DNA of 64,000 bases from Apricaphanius iberus. Its lineage: Eukaryota > Chordata > Actinopteri > Cyprinodontiformes > Aphaniidae. Positions within the stretch are counted from its first letter, which is position 1, and every line of letters starts with the position of its first letter. A model generated the notes under the pieces. It worked only from the letters and a program-made list of their open reading frames with translations, was not told where the DNA came from and ran no database searches. The stretch covers positions 4,159,001 to 4,223,000 of the forward strand of contig JAPXFQ010001003.1 in NCBI GenBank assembly GCA_028564705.1. Direction: 5' to 3'. The translations under genes and the position numbers were made by a program. This document shows, piece after piece, positions 10,172 through 22,730 of this stretch.

Positions 10172-13100
10172 GATACATTGTATATCATTTGCAGCTCCTA
10201 TAGTGCCAATAATATCCACCTGATTTTTCCACAGTCTTAATTTAGTATCATCCAGTTTAGTTGGTCGTTGACGGCCAAAACTTGGGAAACAGTCTGATGG
10301 TTCCGCTGTTGATGTTGTGGTAAAGTTTGCACACTCTTAGCAATTTAAAGAGTTCATGGACTGGATGTGAGGAGACTGGTCCTGCAATGACTCTAAAAAG
10401 TATTGTGGCCAAAATGATCATGACCAAAGGTAGGGACACTCCAGTAACCTCTTTAGCTCACCTCTCCAGAGAGCTCCTGTTTGCCATCCTGCAGTTGGAG
10501 TAGTTTGCTGACATGGAGTACAGCAATACTTTCTCACTCTCAGCTCTGTAGGATGAAGTGAGGACTCTGCTAGGGAGTGTTGTGTTTCAGTTTCTTCAAA
10601 AATGCTTGTCTTTTTTTCACCCATTTTATGCTGAATGTAGTAGTGCAAAATTAAGACATACTTTTCAGAAGTGCTAAAAAGCAGATGCTAAAATAGCTGC
10701 CGCAAAAAATGTTATGCTTAGTAAATGACACTGTGCCTGGAACGCCTCCTTACTTGCCTGTATTCCTCCCAATATTTTGCATCTTCTTACAGAAACGCCC
10801 AGATTGCATATTCATCAAGGGCAAAAGCACTAAATGGATTGCATGCATGTTGCTGCAGGTTTAACAGGTGCAATGCGCTCTGCGCCCTATTGATAGATCA
10901 GCCAGTGCCTGTTTTTGCTATGCTGTGCGGTTTGCACAAACCGTTGATAAATCAGCCCCAGTCTGTTTTAATCCCACACTTTGGAAACTCTTTCATTGCA
11001 TGCACGTTAATTCGTCAAGTTTTGAATAAAAACAGATATGTTAAATGAACATTTGGATTGCAGAGCTTTGTCAGTTTATTGTAGTTGCAATTGAACAATG
11101 ACTGGGAAATTAAACAAAGTTGGTTGTTTCACGTGGTAAAAATTATTTTGTAATTGAATGGTAATTGCAGCATAATCTTAGAAATACCTCTGACATTACT
11201 CAGCTGTGTTTCAGGATCTGTATACTTATCTTTCCCACGAGGGGTTTTGAGATCTTACACACATGCATTGATCATGTTCTCTCTTGGCTTGTGCATAATC
11301 AAAGCTTTAGCACTGGCGTGTTTGGGGGTCTCGTGACTTTGATGATCTCCCATTTTTAATATCCATTGTGTATTCAGTTGATGTAAACTCCAATTCCTCC
11401 TCTTTTTCTTTCTTAATGGCAATGTCACCACCTGGTCTCCATTCACTTATTGACTGCCGCAGGCCATGGTGATCAGCTGGGTCTGGCTTTGTGTTAAGCA
11501 TTTATAATGCCCCTGTGCTTCAAAAGAGGTCTCTGGAAACCACTGTCAAACCTCTGTACAGAAACCATCATCAGCATTCCCATTCACAATAGATCTAGTT
11601 AACCCACCATAGACAAGGCCAATCACCACATCAGGGTTTTCTGTAGGGATTTCTCTTTCTGATTTTGCGTCAAAACAATGCCCCTTGCCTCTTTTCCTTG
11701 TAGGATCAGTCACTTTTTGATGTTCCCTGGTTATCTCTACCCTCCATTTTGACAGTTTGCACATCTAAAGTTGCCAATCAAGTCTACGATACTCTCTGCA
11801 GTCCTCATTTTCTTCCCAGCCACCAGAATCCATCACGCATGAATCATGAGGACAAAGGGGGGGGGGGGGGTGAATTGCTAGAGGGTGGTTTGTCTATTGG
11901 GGAAGGTGGTGTGTGATGTGTAAGGGGCAGGGTGTTACGGTGGAACTACCCCATTCTCCCAGCTGCAAAAGCAGGCCAACGGGTTAATGACAGGATGAAT
12001 GCTTTGCTAGCCCTTCCACTGAGCTGCTGTTATAGCTCGAAGTAGAGCTTCCTTTATTGCCTTGTGTCAAAGAGCGCACAGACAATAAGGACCTCAAAGT
12101 TTAGGGCTTACCTCAGTTTTTCATGTGCAATGGGGTGTGCTAGCACTCCAGGTTTGGTCAATACACTCTTTGATTCTGCTTTGGGTTGCAATGACAAAGG
12201 AATATAAAGTGGGTGCACATATGGGAGGAGACATGGATTAGGGCAGGCATCAATCTTTAACCTGGACACTAAGGATGCCAAACACAGCTGACCATCAATC
12301 ACACTCTCTTAAACATCTATTATCCAGAATATTTTATTTTCCCTTATATTATAAATGTTTCCATGGTGACTCATGGTTAAGGCATTGAGTAGTACTGAGG
12401 CTTACCTTTGAAAAATAATGATTAATCTACAGACCTGGCAGAAATTTGTAAAATTATGCAGTATTGCAAGGCCCATTAGTGAATAATTGGGTTTCACTTT
12501 GTCATACATGTATCATGACTCTTGCTGCACAGTTTTGTTAGGCTTTTAAGGAAAATGTGCAGTTATTGGAGGTTTTTGAGCATTTATCTTCTCACCTGTG
12601 GCTTAACCCATTAAATCAAATATGTTTTAAGAAATGTTTGTTTGTGTCATGTATCTGCTTACATGTTATATCCAGTTGATGATCCTCATTTGGATTTTTG
12701 TGCCCACGTCAAACTAATGTGCAGACATTCAATGATGTCTCAAGCCATACTCTTTAATATCTGATAAGTGGAATAGTTTTATGCTGTCTAATGGCCATGC
12801 CAAGGTTTGGCTATGTCGACAGGCAAAGATAGATTGGGCTCTTACCCTTCCAGTAGCAAACTAATCTAAGCAAGACCTTGTTATGTTAGTATGTCCGGGG
12901 GAGTTCAGGGAGAGGTGACATACATTTTAACTCATCACCTCTCAATTGTACATTTTTGCCCATACGAATAAATTCATTCCCTTTCACAGAGCTCTTGTTT
13001 TATTGGAGGATAATGCTTGATTACTTTAAGGCTTAATTGCTGTCGAAGTGCATCTAATTTTAGTAAGTCTACTGTAATAGTTGGTTAATGAGTGACATTA

Positions 13101-15189
13101 GGATTTCATTTTACGTAAAGGATCTCGACACTCAAACAGAAAAGCAAAGAACAAGTTTAGAGAAAAATCATTATTCTGGTTTAATTGACTTTCTTCTGTT
13201 TTCATAGAAAATTTAACAATGACTTGTTTAGGACTTGATTAGACCTGTGGTGCTATTCTGTCTCTCCTTCTATGTATCTATCAGTCCAAAAAGTATCCAG
13301 ATTCCCCAGAGTTTCCATTGGGTCAGCCTTTAATAGGGAAATAGCCCAATTATTTTTTGGCTTTCCTGTCCTAATTAGATGGTGACTCAGATATCTCCTT
13401 GGGTATAGTCCTGAAGAGGGGGAGGTGGAAAGAATTTGTGAACAGGGTTTCTTTACAGTGAAAGTTTCCTGTGAAGGGGAGTTTCTCTTCCCTTGACCCC
13501 CACTACTCCTCATTCCCTCTGGCAAAGACAAAGTGTTTTTACAACTCCTCATTAGTGACAGAAGGAATTATTTCATGGATCTTTTACCGGAAGCTAATTC
13601 TCATTGTTGAATCACTATCTCCAGTAGAGAGTTGGTTTATTTTAAAGAGATTATTGTGGATTAGGGCATTTGTGGCCTTTCAGAGTGAGGGGTTAACCTT
13701 TTTCCTTTTACTTACTCACATTAACATCCAAGTAGGCCAAAGTAATTTACTGCTTAATAAATACATTTAAGTTTTTATTTGACATGTTGTTACTCTTAAA
13801 TATTGCAGAGCAGTATAAAACAGTTTCTAGGCAAATAATGTTAGGTTTGCCTTTGTGTAAAATATAAGGTTTTAGCAGAATTGTAAAATGTTTAAAAAAA
13901 ATTGATATATGTTTAAATAGATCTCTATAATTGAAATCAAACCAGGACCGGTTACTTAGATCAAATCCTAAAATCCCCCCACACCAAAATACTCCACCCT
14001 CCCACATGCTCATTGTTGTGTTGGTTGTATCTATATTTTATAAGATTGCTAGTGTTAAGTGCTGGACATAAATTATCCTATGAAAACTTTGTCAAATACA
14101 ATTTGCAGTCTGCTTTTGTCGTTGCCTTGCTATTGTCACTTTTGTTTAAAATGCCTCCACTCATGAGGTTGCATCTTCTATAAAATCTGACTCTTAAATT
14201 TGGAAAGAATATCATGCTGCATTTGAGTGGTGTTTGTCCTTCTTTTACTTAATATTTATATGCATCTTGTTTTAATTGTATGCAGTATCACAGGGGGCTT
14301 ACCTGATGTGTGATATGTGGGTGTGTGCGTGTGTGTGTGTGCAAACTGATACCATCTGTTGCAGGGAAAATGCTGCTCCTGTCACATGTTCATCAGGCTC
14401 TGTAGCATCAGAACATTTTTATGAACACAATTGTGATTGCAAGATATCAGGCACATACCCAATGCTGGTATCAGTTCATTCCTACTTTTCAGCATAAGAC
14501 TAGATACATCAGGAAGAAAATTCCAAGTCAGCTATTTTCAGTATCACTGAGGTGTTGATAAAAGGAAAACTCTCATATCCATTTTATATATTTATGCCTA
14601 TAATTTTTAAATAATAATACTTTTTTTTAAGCTGGGGTAGGAGATCTTGGAAAAGCTGTTTGAGCAAGCTAAATTTTGAAAACACGGTCCAACCTCTTTT
14701 CTTCAGGCTCTCTCATAAAGCTATGCCTCCAGAATACAGGAATGCACAATGCTTGTTCCAGGGTTCTTGTTAAGACTAGCGCTGCTCAGCTTTAATCAGC
14801 TAACTGTGTCATGTCTCATTCACGGGTTATGAAACAATCTGACATCATTATCAACATAAACAATGAATGTGAATGTTGTTAAAAGTTATATTTATCTGTA
14901 TATGACATTACAAGTGAGACCATCCGCTATTATTTAGAAAAATATTCAAGGTAAACTTGGGCTAGCAAGAACAACTGATTGCAGCTTGACTGATATCAAG
15001 CCAGCATCCCACTAGCCAAAGTAAGCTACATATAGCTACATTTTTGTTTAGCTGTATTATAACCATTTCCTATTTATTTAGAGCTCCCATGACAACGGCC
15101 TTTTGTACTCTGATTTTGAATATACTTCGGCTGAATTATATTCAAAACCAGAAAAAGGTTAGTGGAGCACTGAGAGTATGAGGAGGAAG
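9841..15189. other. Intergenic, no supported gene
   Basis: A (TA)n tract lies near 10125-10170. The stretch 10250-11050 looks repeat-like but I could not assign it. A G run lies near 11857-11867 and a (GT)n tract near 14325-14341. The short frames on both strands (for example 99 codons at 13253-13552 and 13471-13770) have no recognisable domain. Confidence 0.5.
10125..10170. repeat. (TA)n microsatellite
   Basis: Uninterrupted TA dinucleotides. Confidence 0.9.
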
Positions 15190-15540
15190 ATGCAGAGTAT
15201 GCAGCTATCAGATGGGGAGTCTAGGAGGAGACATTGGTACAAACCAAGCGGATTACCAATGACCAGGGTTCCATCCTGGGGCCACTCCTATTTAATATCT
15301 ACATGCTTCCACTAGCCCAGATCATAACAACCAAGCTGTTTTCGGTGTTTCTGTTCCTTTACAGGGCATGATTCAGTTGCTGTATTTACAAGAGTCATCT
15401 GATGGAGCTCAGCTTGACCAATGACCCCAGTGTAAGGTTTAACCTGATACATCTGACATCCGTTGCCCCTCCATCAAACCTTCCAGCTGTAGGTCAACCC
15501 AACCGGTGTCTCTTCACAAACTGCTGGGAGATGCCGAGAG
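15190..15540 (+). pseudogene. LINE reverse transcriptase fragment
   Basis: Translation from 15267 gives GSILGPLLFNIYMLPLAQII, the conserved reverse-transcriptase block that precedes the catalytic YxDD motif in non-LTR retrotransposons. Flanking sequence is degenerate and the YxDD block itself is not seen. This is a decayed LINE relic unrelated to a host gene. Confidence 0.6.
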
Positions 15541-15994
15541 ATGTATAAAGTAAATGCATGTGTTGTTTTTTAATAATACATTGACAATATGTATCTGTTC
15601 AATTCAAATAACAGTATGATTGTGTCCTTCTGCATTAACAATTCATCTCTCCATCCCTCTTCATTCTGAGTAAATGATGGCAATAAAAATGTTTTAAGAA
15701 ATATTAAAGATTTGTTTGGTCACATGGTAAACACAATTATAGTATAACACAATCACAAGAACTTAAGAAAATAAATAACTACGTAAATATTTGAGGAAAG
15801 CATTTGCTCAAGCTGATCAATTTTGGTCAGTGATGGATAGAAGGTCAGCCCATTCTGCAATACTACAGAGACTACTCTGTGGGTGGTGGGGTCAGTGCTG
15901 TAAAAACAATGTAATGACATATTTGATTTGCTTCTGAATCAGCTCTTAGTTTGTTGGGGCTGGCAGAATTAACTAAACTCCCAGTCTTATTGAA

Positions 15995-15996
15995 TC

Positions 15997-16051
<55 letters not shown>

Positions 16052-16074
16052 TTATATATAATATATATTTTATG

Positions 16075-16126
<52 letters not shown>

Positions 16127-16167
16127 TATATATATTATATATATATATATATAATATAATATATATT

Positions 16168-16197
<30 letters not shown>
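15995..16197. repeat. Compound (CT)n-(TA)n low-complexity tract
   Basis: CT dinucleotides run into about 180 bases of TA-rich sequence with imperfect ATATTATA interruptions. It is a likely fragile or assembly-unstable site. Confidence 0.9.
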
Positions 16198-16199
<2 letters not shown>

Positions 16200-16208
16200 A
16201 TTAATGGA

Positions 16209-16770
16209 AGTCAATGGAGCGATAAAAGTTCTTTTCTGATCTGCTGTGTCTTCTGCCCTGAATCATACATGTATGTCAATTTAAATTATAACTAATGATG
16301 TGCATTTTGACTGTGTTTGTCAAGTGATTAGAGATTTGATTTGATATAAAAAATTTGCAGTTAAGATGCCCACTAATTATAAGTAACATATATGACGTCA
16401 CAGTGCTACGTATAGCTACCAATTGAAACACTCACCTTTAAATAGACCATGTACGACATGGAGGTTCTCACTCAGCCAATAGTTTCTCCCCCAGCAAAGC
16501 TGGCACTTTCCACATGGCCAGATTTATAGTGGTTTTCTCCGCAGTTAATTATCTTTCCTTTGTCATGGAGGCCAGGACTTACTGTCTCTTTCTTCTTCTT
16601 AGGTTGTAGTCCGTTAACTGTTTTTACAAAAAACCTAAAGTAAGTTTTGTTGCCGGTCGAAAATCTGTGTTTTCCCTGTATAGTGTCTTTAAAATTAATG
16701 GACATCGTATGTTCAATGCATGGCATATTTCAAACAGAATCAGAAAATAACTTTTATCGCTCCATTGACT
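16209..16770. mobile_element. MITE with 32-bp terminal inverted repeats
   Basis: The 32 bases at 16209-16240 (starting AGTCAATGGAGCGATAAAAG) are the reverse complement of 16739-16770 with one mismatch. The roughly 560-bp element encodes no transposase. The left arm lies just beside the large TA tract. The superfamily is not assigned. Confidence 0.65.
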
Positions 16771-17275
16771 CTCTTTTTTCTTTTTTTTCTTTTTGCAGCA
16801 AGGTAACCCATGGTCTGGAAGTAGAAGGGCGTGATTTAGACTCCCAATAAAGTTATCTTACCAATCACAGAGATATAGAGCCTTCATGGCATTAGTTTGC
16901 ACTCCTTTCTGTTCCTTCAGGTGACACCATGGCTCAAACGCATTAAACTCTGCGCTTCTCTTGTTCCGCTCTACATCAGCTTTTCCTTGGCTATGGCCTT
17001 TCCAAATAGAGTTTTACATTTTTGTAAACGTGTACCAATTTAGTATGCAAGCTAAAATAGGTAAGGCAGCTCTGGCTCCACTTTCTGTTTACCTGCACCA
17101 AGCCAAGAATGTGCAATGCATACAGAAAAAGAGATACAAGCTGAGGGTAAGGGATGGTGAGAGGGCACTTTGATCGACAGCTCAGAAGCAAATTGCTTGG
17201 AAACGGACATGCAAAAGGTATAAAGGACAGTGTCAATCCATCTTGTCAAATATGTTTTTAGCAAACAGTGTAATT

Positions 17276-17498
17276 CAGGGATCCCCAAATCCAGGCCTCG
17301 AGGGCCAGTCTCCTGCAAGTTTTAATTAATTTCCTGATTCAACACAACAAAATCAAATAATGTCTCATCAGCAGGCCTCTGCAGAATTTTGCAACGCTGG
17401 CAAGGAAGTTAGAGATTTTGAATCAGCTTTGATGAAGCAGACACACATCTAAAACTGGTAGGGCACCAACCGTTGAGGCCTGGAGTTGGGGACGCCTG
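17276..17498. mobile_element. hAT-like MITE (about 223 bp)
   Basis: The left end CAGGGATCCCCAAATCCAGG and the reverse complement of the right end, CAGGCGTCCCCAACTCCAGG, are terminal inverted repeats. The interior has the GATTCAGCT/GATGAAGCAG pattern also present in the element at 50378-50601. Flanking duplications are not preserved. Confidence 0.65.
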
Positions 17499-17920
17499 TC
17501 CTAGAGTCTGGAGAAAGAATGGAGAGGCACCCAATCAAAATGCTTGAAGGCTTGAAATATATATATATATATATGCATGTAATGAGTCTATATCATATAT
17601 TAGTTTCACCTTTTTGAGGTGAATTGCATATACATTAACTTTTGCATGGTATTCTACCTGCAGCCTACTGTGCACCCCTAATTTAACTTTTACCATTTAG
17701 CATTTTGTATCGCAGATTGGAAGCCTGGCAAGAGGTAACCTCTTCTTGGTGGTTATCATGGGTTCATGACACAGAGTTGAACACAGCTGGTTTTCACAGA
17801 AATGGACTGGCAGTGGAGAAATCAAAGATCCCTGCTGTCCACCTGTCTTCTTTAAAACTCATGCTGGTACCATGGAACTCCTGCTGAGCTGCACCATGGT
17901 AACCAAAGAGTTCCCAACTG

Positions 17921-17982
17921 ATTGGCCAAGCTGTTACAAATTAGCACATGGGACAGCCACATTGACTCATTAGCATATAAAG
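17921..17982 (+). promoter_or_regulatory. Promoter-like cluster (inverted CCAAT, AP-1, TATA)
   Basis: ATTGGCC at 17921, TGACTCA at 17963-17969 and CATATAAAG at 17974-17982 have spacing like a core promoter. No downstream gene is visible, so this is either a noncoding-RNA promoter or chance. Confidence 0.2.
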
Positions 17983-17989
17983 AGGTGAG

Positions 17990-19532
17990 CTCAGGGCACA
18001 CAGGGAAAATCATCTGGATCATCCCCTGCAGTGTTCTTGGTATTTTTAATGACCATTGAGTAACTTGACAGGGTCCCTGAATACAGACAAGACACTATTT
18101 GCTTTGTCACTCATTTGCCTGCTACCTGCAGGCAACGGAAGGAGGGGATGGATGGAGAAACCCTCAAAAAGGCACTAACAGGGTTTTTGGGATTAGCAGG
18201 GATGGTTGTTCTGTCTGTAGGGAGGGTATGTAGATGAACATCTGCATCATTGGCACCATCATAGTCCTTAACATTCTTAGGAATGCTACGCTAATGTCCA
18301 ATTTCCCTTTTTACTCATCATCCGGATCCACTGATGGATGAAGAGGTGCAAACCTCATGTGCAACTTTGCTACCTCCCTTACACTTTAGCTACTGTAATT
18401 CAGGGAAAAAAGGTCTGACAGTTGTGCAAGATCATTTCACCCCATCAGTCTTAATGTGACAAGACATCATTAAAGGCTAGTTTTTGTTAATGAAAACGGG
18501 GTTGAAATGCAGGGTCCCCAATGTATTTACCATTAGCTCAATAGAAAATGAGTACTCATTGATTTCAGGCCAATTAAGAACATGACTGGCATCAACAATT
18601 CCTGATACTATTAGTGATGCCTTTCTCAGTTTATATATAAAGTATATTGTTGGAATTGAAGACCTAGAAACGTTATCCTAATACCTCATTATTCCATTTG
18701 TTCGTTGAAAACGTCTTCTTTGTCAATATCGACCATATGTAGGATTTATTTTATGCTTTTGATTTACACTTGTGGTTCATTAGCTGTTAGAGTACAATAC
18801 ATGTTACACTGTCTGGATCCTTTTATTATTACCTCAGCCACGAAGATTTCTTTTTTTTACCAAAGTTTGTTTATTTGTTTGGCTATATGTCTGTTAGCAA
18901 CATAAATTATAAGTTATTAAATTTTCAGGAAAGGTCTGCAGGGGAAACTGATTAGATTTTGGGGGTTTCCAGATCACTGTCCTGGGGTGGTATGCATTTT
19001 CTGTTTCATTTTTTTTGTTTTAATTCTACTTTATTTTTTAAATATATATATATTATTTTATTTACTTAAAGTAGTAGTAAGAGAAATGCTTTCTTTATGA
19101 AAATAGCTCCACTATATTTCCTGCAATGCTTTTCTATAATTAAATGTTCCTTTCTGACTATGAACAATGATGCAATATTCCCTATCTGATTCCTCTCCCT
19201 CCATCTGTCTGAATCTTAATGATTTCTTTAATTACAAGACTGAACAAAAGCCCACAATGAGTGCACCTCCCATTGTGCAATTAGGTCTGAACACTACATC
19301 CATGCTATCTCCTGCAGCTTGCACTTGAGACTAATCTTACTGTTATTAGCTACTGTTTATCACACACTCAGTTCCAGCATTCCATTTTGGCAAATAAAGC
19401 TTTCAAGTTAAGCAGCATTGTTTGTTTGTTTGGTTACTTAATTAACAAACCAAAAAATCATTAGTTTTGGTCAGTTTTCCATCCAGATATATCTCCTGAT
19501 TCTTGTGATAAATTATTTTTTTTTACATTGTG
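17990..19532. other. Intergenic, no supported gene
   Basis: Unique-looking AT-rich sequence with short frames only. I see nothing else assignable. Confidence 0.5.
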
Positions 19533-20149
19533 CTTTATGATTTGGTGTCTATTTTTTTGTGTTTAAAATTACTCCTGTATTTATATACATTATTTAGTGC
19601 GCTATACACTCATATTTAAAACATTTCAATGTGTTCTGATGAGGCACGTCAGATCAAAAGTACCTTTTGAAAAACAAATCTTTAAGCACACATTGAACAT
19701 ATTTATTAAAAACCCCACATTTCTGTAATAAGAATCTTTTTCGATTGGTCTGATGTAACATTGTGATCTTAAATATTGTTATTTTCATATGTTGTAAGCA
19801 AAAAATCCTAATCAACACCTTTAAAATCTTAAAAACATCTGTGTGAATTTATCAATATAATTTGTTTCAGTTAGTTGTTTCATATTGCTCCAGGCATGCA
19901 TACATTCTCATGGAAACAATTAGTTTATTTTTTTAATAACTCTGAAATCTGTCAGCAAGATAATATGCCCTTCCACAATATAAAATGGTTCAGGAATTGT
20001 TTCAGGAGCATGAAGGCACTTTTGATCTGACATGCTTCATCAGAACACATTCAGATATTTTAAATATGAGTGCATAGCACACTAAATAATGTACAGGAAA
20101 AAGAAATACAGGAGTATTTTCAAACACAAAAAAATAGGCAACAAATTGC
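19533..20149. repeat. Long inverted repeat / foldback element
   Basis: The arms 19533-19666 and 20015-20149 are roughly reverse complements. They share CTCATATTTAAAA/ATGTGTTCTGATGA and ACATTATTTAGTG blocks, with one small insertion in the right arm. The roughly 350-base spacer is noncoding. It looks like a foldback-type MITE and ends where the LINE begins. Confidence 0.65.
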
Positions 20150-20269
20150 TTTCCCCTTTTTCTTAGGTAAGAATTGCATTATTTGGAACTGTGTGCTTTG
20201 TGGGTTTTTGTCCTGTGACGCTTGAGGGATTTTTGCTGTTGATTTTTCAATTTTCGCTCATTTGTTATT

Positions 20270-22570
20270 ATGTCTAACCATGGCAACACGGTGGTTGAAT
20301 GCCGGGAGAAGCTGATTAATATTGCAACAGCTGAAATAATACCTCAACTGAAGCCACAAATCCCTGATGAGTTGAGAAGGAAGAGGCGTGGATGCAGAGC
20401 AGGAGTGCAAAGGAGACGGAGAAAGAGGAAATTCAAGCCATCTCTTCCATCAATCGCAATGGGAAACGTGAGATCACTAGCTAACAAGATGGAATAACTC
20501 CAAGCCCTGACAAGGACTCAGCCTGAGTATTAGGAATGCAGTGTTATGTTCTTCACTGAGCAAGGCTACAGGATTATATCCCCGACTCCAACGTCACTCT
20601 GCCAGGCTTTCTGACAGTACGAGCAGACAGAGATCTGAAGAGGAGCGGGAAAAGAAAAGGAGTTGGAGTAGCAGTGCTTGTTAACAACAGTTGGCGTCAT
20701 CCAGGACCTGTTACTGTGAAGTGTTGTCTCTGCAGCCCAGATATTGAACTCTTGGCAGTAAACTTACGTCCATATCATTTACCAAGAGAGTTCACTAATG
20801 TTATTTTGGCTGTTGTTTACATTCCACCTTCAGCCTGTTGGCACAGGCTGAAGGTGGTCACCATGCATGTGATGTCATCAGTTTTGTTGTTGCTAAGCTA
20901 CAGACCCAGCACCCCAATGCATTTGTGGCAATATCTTATGATTTTAATCATGCCTCCCTCTCTTCTACACTTCCAACATTTCAACAGTTTGTCAGCTGCT
21001 CCACAGGAGAAAACAGGACCTTGGATCTGTTTTATGCAGATGTAAAGGATGCTTATATGTCCAAACCAAGACCTCCTCTGGGAGAGTCAGATCATAATCC
21101 TGTCTTTCACTGCTCTGAATATAAATCACTTGTTCAGAGGCAACCTCCAACAAAGAGAACCGTTAGAAAATGTTCACATGAAGCTGAAGAAGCCCTGCAG
21201 GGTTGTGTTGAGTCCACAAACTGGACGACTCTTTGCCAGCCACATGGAGAGGACATCAATGCCATGACTGAGTGTGTGACTGACTACATAAACTTCTGTG
21301 TGGACAACATCATCCCCTCCAGAACAGTAAGATGTTTCCCTAATAACAAACTCTGGATCACCAGTGAGCTGAAGGAACTGCTGAACAAGAAAAACAGAGC
21401 CTTCATGATGGGATATAGGTAGTTATTTAGGAGTATACAGAAGCAACTAAAATTCAAGATCAGAGACAGCAAAGTGGCTTATAGGAAGAAGCTGGAGAAC
21501 AAATTACAGAGGAACAATATAAGAGGTGTCTGGTCTGGAATGAAAAAGATCACAGGCTTTAAGCACAGGAAGGACTGGATATATGGAAGTCTTGATAGAG
21601 CCAATGAACTGAACACATTCTTCATTAGGTTCAGTTCAGGAACAAGCTCAGCATACTCCTCTCCTGTTTCCAGCCAAAGAGATATCCAACTCTCATCTGA
21701 CCCACACCTGTCCTGTCACACCTCATATATATATATTTTTTTTATCTTCCACCTCAGTCATGAACTCCTCAACTTCCACAACTTTGTCTTCAGCCAAGTT
21801 GGGAGATGGTGCTACCCCCTTTATCTTACTCTCCCACCTGTCTATCTTTGAAAGTCAGGTGAAGAGGCAGTTGGAGAAACTGAACTGGAACAAGGCTGCA
21901 GGTCCAGATGGTGTCAGCCCCAGAGTTCTGAAAACCTGTGCAGTACAGCTCTGTGGGATTCTGCAGCACCTCTTAAACCTTAGCCTGACCCAGGTGAAGG
22001 TTCCGGTGTTGTAGAAGACATCCTGCCTTGTTCGGGTTCCAAAGAAAACTCACCCATCAGTCATCAATGACTATAGACCTGTCGCCCTGACATCCTACAT
22101 CATGAAGATCCTGGAGAGACTCCTGTTGCCCCACCTGAGTAAGCAAACTAAAATCTATCAGGACCACCTGCAGTTTGCTTATCGCCATGGCGTTGGCGTT
22201 TAAGATGCCATCATTAACCTGCTTCAACCAATCTACTGTCATCTACCAAAGCAGGCAGCACTGAGATAATTATGTTATCTGATTTCTCCAGTGTATTTAA
22301 CACAATTCAGCCTGATTTGCTTTGTCAGAAACTCCTGAAGACACAGGTGGAAGCCTCAGTAATCAGCTGGATCAATGACTACCTAACAAACAGACCACAG
22401 TTTATGAGACTGAAGGATTGTGTGTCAAACCAGCTGGTCAACAGCACAGGAGGACCACAAGGGATGTACTCTCACCATTCCTTTTCACACTGTACACCTC
22501 AGACTTCATGAATAAGACAGAGACCTGTAATCTGCAGAAATACTCAGACGACTCTGCAATGGTGTATCAG
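20270..22570 (+). pseudogene. Disabled LINE endonuclease/reverse transcriptase ORF
   Basis: Reading starts at MSNHGNTVVE with an RRRRKRKFK basic patch (about 20410-20440) and NVRSLANK, the start of the apurinic-endonuclease-like domain. VVYIPPSA (near 20815), SDHNPVF (near 21085), the reverse-transcriptase blocks NKAAGPDGVSPRVLK (near 21890) and DFSSVFNTIQ (near 22278), and YSDDSA (near 22540) follow in order. Stops and frameshifts separate the pieces: a TAA shortly after NKMEE, breaks near 21420, 22014 and 22200, and a frameshift after GGPQG. The aspartates of YSDD are intact, but the frame cannot make a protein. Confidence 0.8.
20824..20857. repeat. Perfect 15-bp palindrome in the LINE endonuclease region
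   Basis: CCACCTTCAGCCTGT (20824-20838), loop TGGC, and ACAGGCTGAAGGTGG (20843-20857) form a perfect hairpin. It interrupts the expected coding sequence right after IPPSA. Confidence 0.9.
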
Positions 22571-22730
22571 AGATGGAGAAGAAGCTGAATACAGAGTGCT
22601 GGTGGACCGCTTTGTGGCATGGTGTGGAAACAATGATCTTAACTTGAATGGGGGGGGGCTGGTGCCTATCTCCAGCTGTCAACGGGCGAGATGATTCAGT
22701 AGACAAGGGGTCAAAATTGTGTAGCTAGTC

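Larger units (their letters stand above)
20155..22730 (+). mobile_element. CR1/L2/Rex-like LINE, 3'-truncated
   Basis: This is a broken but nearly continuous ORF2-type sequence with endonuclease then reverse transcriptase order. It matches the fish LINE class I know as CR1/L2/Rex-like (jockey superfamily); the exact clade is not certain. It stops after the YSDD block, and the remaining C-terminal region is absent here. The 5' edge abuts the foldback element. Confidence 0.75.

Noticed and set aside
10250..10650. Minus-strand frames of 60 and 76 codons, considered as a host exon
   Set aside because: No splice sites fit both frames and no protein family is recognised. Left as unassigned repeat-like sequence.
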